Part shown: piece by piece, positions 60,829-64,000 of the stretch
How positions within the stretch are numbered: position 1 is the first letter of the stretch
How the letters are laid out: each line of letters begins with the position of its first letter
Assembly (NCBI GenBank): GCA_022842065.1
Contig: JALHQH010000021.1
Coordinates: 124,001-188,000 of the forward strand
From: Caldilineaceae bacterium
Lineage (GTDB): Bacteria; Chloroflexota; Anaerolineae; Caldilineales; Caldilineaceae
Direction: 5' to 3'
Length of the DNA: 64,000 bases
Notes under the pieces: generated by a model
What the model was told of the DNA's origin: nothing
Databases searched by the model: none
What the model saw: the letters and a program-made list of their open reading frames with translations, nothing else
Position numbers and translations under genes: made by a program

Positions 60829-60852
60829 CCACTTGGCAAAGTTACCAAGTGG
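60829..60852. promoter_or_regulatory. Palindrome site H
   Basis: CCACTTGGCAAAGTTACCAA with 8-bp perfect arms CCACTTGG/CCAAGTGG. With site G it forms a variant subfamily having GGCAAAGTTACC or its complement in the centre. Confidence 0.55.
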
Positions 60853-60872
60853 AAAACAGAAAGAGCATCAAT

Positions 60873-60888
60873 TGTAATGCGCATTACA
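60873..60888. promoter_or_regulatory. Perfect palindrome TGTAATGCGCATTACA
   Basis: 16-bp perfect dyad 35 bases before the excisionase-like start. TAAACT at 60910-60915 is a possible -10 giving a start at ATG 60923, again nearly leaderless. Confidence 0.45.
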
Positions 60889-60922
60889 TATATCAATGCC
60901 CAAAGCGGGTAAACTGTTGTGC

Positions 60923-61135
60923 ATGAACAACTTTAATATTTACGGTAGTCGTCAAGCGGCGGAGCAAATTGGAATTACATTAAACAATTTGCAGATGTGG
61001 CTTGCACGTCACCCTGAATATCGCCCTAAGCAGCGTATATCAGGTGACGATCTGTTGTGGTTGCCGCAGGACATTGAGCGGGTAAAGGAAGCGCGACAGC
61101 GTACCGCCAAGCATGGCAATCGCAAGCCGGAATAG
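60923..61135 (+). CDS. Excisionase-like helix-turn-helix protein
   Basis: 70 aa from ATG 60923: MNNFNIYGSRQAAEQIGITL then NNLQMWLARHPEYRPKQRIS and LLWLPQDIERVKEA, a MerR/HTH_17 winged-helix pattern as in recombination directionality factors. ATG 60896 is an alternative start. It is the last gene before attR, so in the excised circle it neighbours the integrase, as xis usually does. Confidence 0.7.
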   Translation: MNNFNIYGSRQAAEQIGITLNNLQMWLARHPEYRPKQRISGDDLLWLPQDIERVKEARQRTAKHGNRKPE

Positions 61136-61177
61136 ACGATCTAAACCTTGGGATTAACACTGTTAGCGTTTGACCAA

Positions 61178-61206
61178 TTGACACGAACAAGTGTTCATGC
61201 TATTAT
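61178..61206 (+). promoter_or_regulatory. Promoter of the right tRNA-like copy
   Basis: TTGACA (61178-61183), 17-base spacer, TATTAT (61201-61206). It is homologous in layout and bases (CATGCTATTATA) to the left tRNA promoter at 38458. In the circular form it would read through attP towards the integrase. Confidence 0.65.
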
Positions 61207-61262
61207 ACCGAAAGATTAGCAATTCACCAGAGGAAAACAGCAACTACACGTACAGCGGGGTA

Positions 61263-61348
61263 GGCGACGTAGCCGGGGGCCCTTTGGGCGCGGTTAGAGC
61301 GAAGGCTTCATAATCCTTAGGTCGGTGGTTCAAGTCCACCCGTCGCCA
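61263..61348 (+). pseudogene. tRNA-Met pseudogene with replaced D-arm
   Basis: Starts GGCGACGTAGC as in the intact gene, then TCAG is replaced by CGGGGGCCCTTTGGGC (12 extra bases), and the remaining 59 bases are identical. The GCTC half of the D-stem is lost, so a normal tRNA fold is not possible. Anticodon and T-arm are intact. Confidence 0.7.
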
Positions 61349-61350
61349 CT
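61290..61350 (+). other. attR: 61-bp direct repeat copy
   Basis: Exact copy of 38549-38609. Downstream bases are host flank and contain the original tRNA terminator. Confidence 0.9.
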
Positions 61351-61394
61351 TAAAAACAGCCCCATTACACTGGTACGCAACAGCATAAACTATC

Positions 61395-61427
61395 AATCCG
61401 TCTATTAAAAAGTGGGCGGATTTTTTA
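61395..61427 (+). terminator. Terminator after the right tRNA copy
   Basis: AATCCG (61395-61400) pairs with CGGATT (61417-61422), followed by TTTTTATT. Probably the original host tRNA-Met terminator, displaced from the intact tRNA by the element. Confidence 0.55.
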
Positions 61428-61565
61428 TTATGCAGCGAAGAACTACCATAAAAAGTGAACAGGTAAATTGTGCGAGTGGGCAAAATGAGTATACTGTTGA
61501 ACCAATGGAAAGCGTAGAGACGTTACCCATTCAACTTATAACCATCTACGAATCAGTAATCGATT

Positions 61566-62135
61566 ATGAAAAATGACATCTTAAAAAATTTACGGTCCGT
61601 TCTGGTCAGGCTGTATCATACACCAGCGAGTATGCGCCGAGTTATTGATGATGCTGGCCTTGATTTTTCCCGTATCTCGCTTGAGCTGAATCCTAGCGAC
61701 AGTTGGCACTCGATCTTAATCGAAGCGAAAAAACTAGGCCAAGTTGATGATCTACTCAGTGTGGTTAATGGCGAATATGGCAGCAATGCAGATTTTAGAG
61801 ATGCGTACCAGACTTATCGCCAATCAGTAAGCCAAACGATTCATCGCAACACCACAGCCCCGGTTAAGCTTCAAGTGCAAAGCAATGCTCAAGTACAAGG
61901 TATGGGATATGCTATCTATGTCAATCTGCATCGATCAAAGATTGTCACCCATCTTGCCGATTGCGGCCATGTACAACAAAATAATACGCCACCAGATGAC
62001 GAACACTGGTGGGAAAAGTGCGCAACACTGGGGGAAGCGATTACTATAGCAAATCGCCGACAAAGTGAACACAACGTAAGGAAAAATTATCCTTGTGCGC
62101 ATTGTGTAAGGCGTGGGTTGAACGTCAAAGGATAA
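61566..62135 (+). CDS. EAD1-domain protein with a C-terminal zinc-like motif
   Basis: 189 aa. Residues 1-80 match effector-associated domain 1: LRSVLVRLYHTPASMRRVID, DAGLDFSRISLELNPSDSWH, SILIEAKKLGQVDDLLSVV. The C-terminal part holds THLADCGHVQ and YPCAHCVRRG, a possible zinc site. EAD1 modules pair with other EAD1-bearing effectors by self-association, so this may work with the element's EAD1 fragment or another effector elsewhere. It lies just outside attR. Confidence 0.7.
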   Translation: MKNDILKNLRSVLVRLYHTPASMRRVIDDAGLDFSRISLELNPSDSWHSILIEAKKLGQVDDLLSVVNGEYGSNADFRDAYQTYRQSVSQTIHRNTTAPVKLQVQSNAQVQGMGYAIYVNLHRSKIVTHLADCGHVQQNNTPPDDEHWWEKCATLGEAITIANRRQSEHNVRKNYPCAHCVRRGLNVKG

Positions 62136-62165
62136 CGGCGTTGTTAGGCAACCCGCAGATCCAGA

Positions 62166-62732
62166 CTACGAAGTGACGGGCGCGCAGCGCAGGAGTACCG
62201 TCCCGGAAGAGAAGGTGTGGGTTTCGACCGGCTTGAGTCTCACGCTCTGCTGAAGCTGTGAGAACGCGGCCGTGCCGGCACCCAGGAAGATCGGGACATA
62301 GTAGAGGCGATATTCGTCGATCAGGCCGGCGGCGGCTAAGGCAGAGGCGAGGAGGAGGCCGCCGACACCGATGGAGCCGCCGGGCTGTGCCTTGAGTCGT
62401 GCGACTTCAGCGACCGCATCCCCGCTGATCAGGCGTGCGTTCCAGTCGACACGTTCAAGCGTCGAGGAGAAGACCACTTTGGGGATCGGCTTCCAGAGCT
62501 GCGCATACTCAACAATGACGCCAGGCGCCGCAGGGTCCTGGTCGGCCGTCGGCCAATAACCAGCCATAAGTTCGTACATGCGGCGACCGTACAGGAGGGT
62601 GTCGATCGCGCGCTCAACGTCATTAAAATGTTGGTGGAGCTCCTCATCGGGGATGACCCAACTGGAGTCGCCACCCGCAGAATCGATATAGCCATCGAGT
62701 GAGAGGGAGGTCGAGTAAACGAGTTTTCGCAT
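62166..62732 (-). CDS. RibD C-terminal/DHFR-like reductase
   Basis: 188 aa. MRKLVYSTSLSLDGYIDSAG, YGRRMYELMAGYW and the nucleotide-binding PGGSIGVGGLLLASALAAAG, GLIDEYRLYYVP mark the dihydrofolate-reductase-like family of small NADPH enzymes related to YyaP. It is not clearly FolA. Often found as single genes of unknown substrate. Confidence 0.85.
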   Translation of the reverse strand: MRKLVYSTSLSLDGYIDSAGGDSSWVIPDEELHQHFNDVERAIDTLLYGRRMYELMAGYWPTADQDPAAPGVIVEYAQLWKPIPKVVFSSTLERVDWNARLISGDAVAEVARLKAQPGGSIGVGGLLLASALAAAGLIDEYRLYYVPIFLGAGTAAFSQLQQSVRLKPVETHTFSSGTVLLRCAPVTS

Positions 62733-62890
62733 GCCGCCGCCTTGGAGAAGTTAACACACCACCGCTTTTCTGTTCCTCATTATAGTCTTGTCCGAATTGT
62801 TAAACAAATCCATCATTAATGAGCGAACGGGTGAGAAATGCGCCCCCCACAAAGCCCGGAGCCGGTGGAAAGAATGTCAATTGCAAAAGA

Positions 62891-62933
62891 AAAAGAGCGT
62901 ATGCGCCACCATTGGTGACGTATACGCTCTTTT
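62891..62933. terminator. Bidirectional intrinsic terminator
   Basis: AAAAGAGCGTATGCGCCACC (62891-62910) pairs with 62914-62933 (two G-U pairs), flanked by A-run and T-run. It serves the minus-strand lipoprotein gene. Confidence 0.75.
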
Positions 62934-62973
62934 GTCAGTTAGCGCGAGACGCATATCAGTTAGCGCTGAGCGG

Positions 62974-63345
62974 TTAGTCGGTGGTATCGGTCATCTCTGA
63001 AGTATCGGTCATGCCCATCGTGTCCGTCATACCCATCGTGTCCGTCATGCCCATGGTATCGGTCATGCCCATCGTGTCCGTCATATCCGACATGTCGGTC
63101 ATGTCACTGGTATCCGTCATATCGGACGTGTCGGTCATGCCCATCGTGTCGGTCATGCCCATCGTGTCGGTCATGCCCATCGTGTCGGTCATCTCGCTGG
63201 TATCTGTCATCTCTTCTGTGGGCTCAACCGTCATCTCTACCGCCGGGGTGGCACCGGTATCGCCGGGTGTAGCTGGCATGGCACAACCGGCCAAAACCAC
63301 GACGCCCAAGACTAGACAAGTGGCCCATCGTAACATATGTTTCAT
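62974..63345 (-). CDS. Lipoprotein with tandem MTDTMG/MTDTSD repeats
   Basis: 123 aa. Signal peptide with lipobox (CLVLGVVVLAGC, Cys21), then a short Pro/Thr region and about 15 six-residue units of the form MTDTMG, MTDTSE or MTDTSD to the C-terminus. AAGGAGAG precedes ATG 63345. The repeat tract (about 62980-63215) is a minisatellite of 18-bp units and should vary in length between strains. Surface-exposed, low-complexity, Met- and Asp-rich; metal binding is a guess. Confidence 0.65.
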   Translation of the reverse strand: MKHMLRWATCLVLGVVVLAGCAMPATPGDTGATPAVEMTVEPTEEMTDTSEMTDTMGMTDTMGMTDTMGMTDTSDMTDTSDMTDMSDMTDTMGMTDTMGMTDTMGMTDTMGMTDTSEMTDTTD

Positions 63346-63724
63346 CAGTTTACTCTCCTTTTCGCCCGGCGATTTAGATCGTCAAGGCTTGCTTCAATTA
63401 TGTTTGCAAACAACACAAGCAGGGACAGGTGCGAAAGGTGATCCCTCTCTTTACCTGGCAGTCGGTGGCAAAACGCCATTGTTTGCGCATTGCGCTGCCA
63501 CTCCCTAATTTTAGGCGAAATGAACAGCGCAACCACCTATCTAGATATAGAGGTTAGATAGAGAGAAAGGCGAGAGTGGCGTTGGCAACAGTTGAAAGTG
63601 ATGCGCCGCGGCCCCTAATGCGAAGGCGACCGCTTCTGCTTTAGAAAAGAGCGCTTTGCGCTCTCCTCCTGATTGTTTTATAGTAGATCGCACCAAACCA
63701 ATCCCTACACAACCGGAGGCAGCG
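63346..63724. other. Intergenic region
   Basis: No supported gene; short frames lack ribosome sites. Probably contains divergent promoters for the lipoprotein and the DapA-family gene. Confidence 0.3.
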
Positions 63725-64000
63725 ATGACAGCGCGTACCATGCAGGGCGTCTACCCGATTTTGATCACTCCTTTTCACGACGATGGCCAGATCGATGAGG
63801 CGAGCCTACGCCGCTTGATCGATTTTAATCTTGCGGCCGGGGTCCACGGCCTGGGCGTCGCCTTGGGCAGTGAAATCTTCAAATTATCTGAAGCCGAGCG
63901 CGACCAGGTGATCAGGATCGTGGTCGATCAGGTCAACGGCCGCGTGCCCGTGGTGATCAATACCGGTGCGCCGGGCACTGATCTCGCCGTCTTCTATAGT
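63725..64000 (+). CDS. DapA/dihydrodipicolinate-synthase-family aldolase, N-terminal part
   Basis: Open to the window end (92 codons). MQGVYPILITPFHDDGQIDE and LRRLIDFNLAAGVHGLGVAL, GSEIFKLSEAER, VVINTGAP follow the DapA barrel start. The Schiff-base Lys lies beyond the window. GGAGG is seven bases before ATG 63725. GSE in place of GTTGE suggests a non-DapA member, such as an N-acetylneuraminate lyase-like or sugar-acid aldolase. Confidence 0.85.
   Translation, partial: MTARTMQGVYPILITPFHDDGQIDEASLRRLIDFNLAAGVHGLGVALGSEIFKLSEAERDQVIRIVVDQVNGRVPVVINTGAPGTDLAVFYS

Larger units (their letters stand above)
38549..61350 (+). mobile_element. Integrative element in tRNA-Met, AICE-like
   Basis: Bounded by 61-bp direct repeats 22,741 bases apart. 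It has an integrase next to the left end and an excisionase-like gene next to the right end, which become neighbours across attP in the circle. Core genes are an FtsK-like translocase, prim-pol and AAA+ ATPase, wall hydrolase, LysM protein and small membrane proteins. Cargo: type I restriction-modification, receivers plus CHAT protease, a second recombinase. No capsid, portal, terminase, relaxase or VirB genes are seen. This matches the actinobacterial AICE plan of dsDNA transfer by one FtsK-type pump. Confidence 0.8.

Noticed and set aside
61263..61348. Second functional tRNA-Met
   Set aside because: The D-stem 5' half is replaced and lengthened by 12 bases, so the cloverleaf cannot form.
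38549..61350. Complete prophage
   Set aside because: No terminase, portal, capsid or tail genes could be recognised; the FtsK-like ATPase and wall hydrolase also fit a conjugative element.
62981..63508. 175-aa frame of MPIVSV repeats on the plus strand
   Set aside because: Antisense image of the lipoprotein repeat tract; the minus strand has the ribosome site and lipobox.

Overview
This window looks like the chromosome of a filamentous, Chloroflexota-type bacterium (Caldilinea/Anaerolineae-like). The support is inferential: an alpha-beta fused glycyl-tRNA synthetase, a CHAT-TPR protein paired with a sigma-like/zinc-finger protein, secreted proteins ending in a YLPL(V/I/L) tail, Thr/Pro-rich linkers, and many foldback micro-repeats. 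No rRNA or CRISPR array was seen.

Left part (1-38.5 kb), chromosomal and mosaic. It starts with a broken C-terminal fragment next to a MITE-like foldback. Next come a P1B-like ATPase without the CPC motif, a formyltransferase-fold protein and a SelA-like PLP enzyme. From 5.4 to 10 kb is a degraded patch: foldbacks, gene remnants, and a STAND (NB-ARC + TPR) locus flanked by two copies of its probable N-terminal domain. Then follow secreted proteins (FG-GAP repeats; NHL propeller fused to a clostripain-family protease), a sigma-like + CHAT-TPR operon, endonuclease III with HicAB, an aldo/keto reductase and a GH9 cellulase with CBMs. A GNAT/GT87/deazaflavin-reductase cluster, metH behind a structured leader with terminator, a Phd/VapC pair, an M50 protease and glyQS complete this part.

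Integrated element (38,549-61,350; about 22.7 kb), bounded by a perfect 61-bp direct repeat that is the 3' part of tRNA-Met(CAU). The left copy completes an intact tRNA. The right copy is a promoter-bearing tRNA-like gene with a rewritten D-arm. Inside, in order: tyrosine integrase; small proteins; an M23 + GH108-like wall hydrolase; a two-LysM membrane protein; an FtsK/TraB-like DNA translocase; three small membrane or exported proteins; an AT-rich palindromic region with a predicted ~140-nt RNA; a ribbon-helix-helix regulator; prim-pol; and an AAA+ replicative ATPase. Cargo follows: a complete type I restriction-modification operon; an effector cassette (EAD1 fragment, two lone receivers, a CHAT/caspase-like protease); a second tyrosine recombinase; a self-regulated RHH protein; and an excisionase-like protein at the right end. 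Integrase, prim-pol and a single FtsK-like pump without a type IV secretion system or capsid genes is the plan of actinobacterial AICEs, here in what looks like Chloroflexota. Three DNA-level features stand out: ten copies of GTAGAATA in the 3' end of the ATPase gene (candidate origin or transfer site), a family of dispersed palindromes built on GGTAAATTTACC upstream of most element genes, and a 74-bp near-perfect palindrome containing one of them.

Right flank (61.4-64 kb): an EAD1-domain protein, a RibD/DHFR-like reductase, a lipoprotein with a repeated MTDTMG-type tract, and the start of a DapA-family gene.
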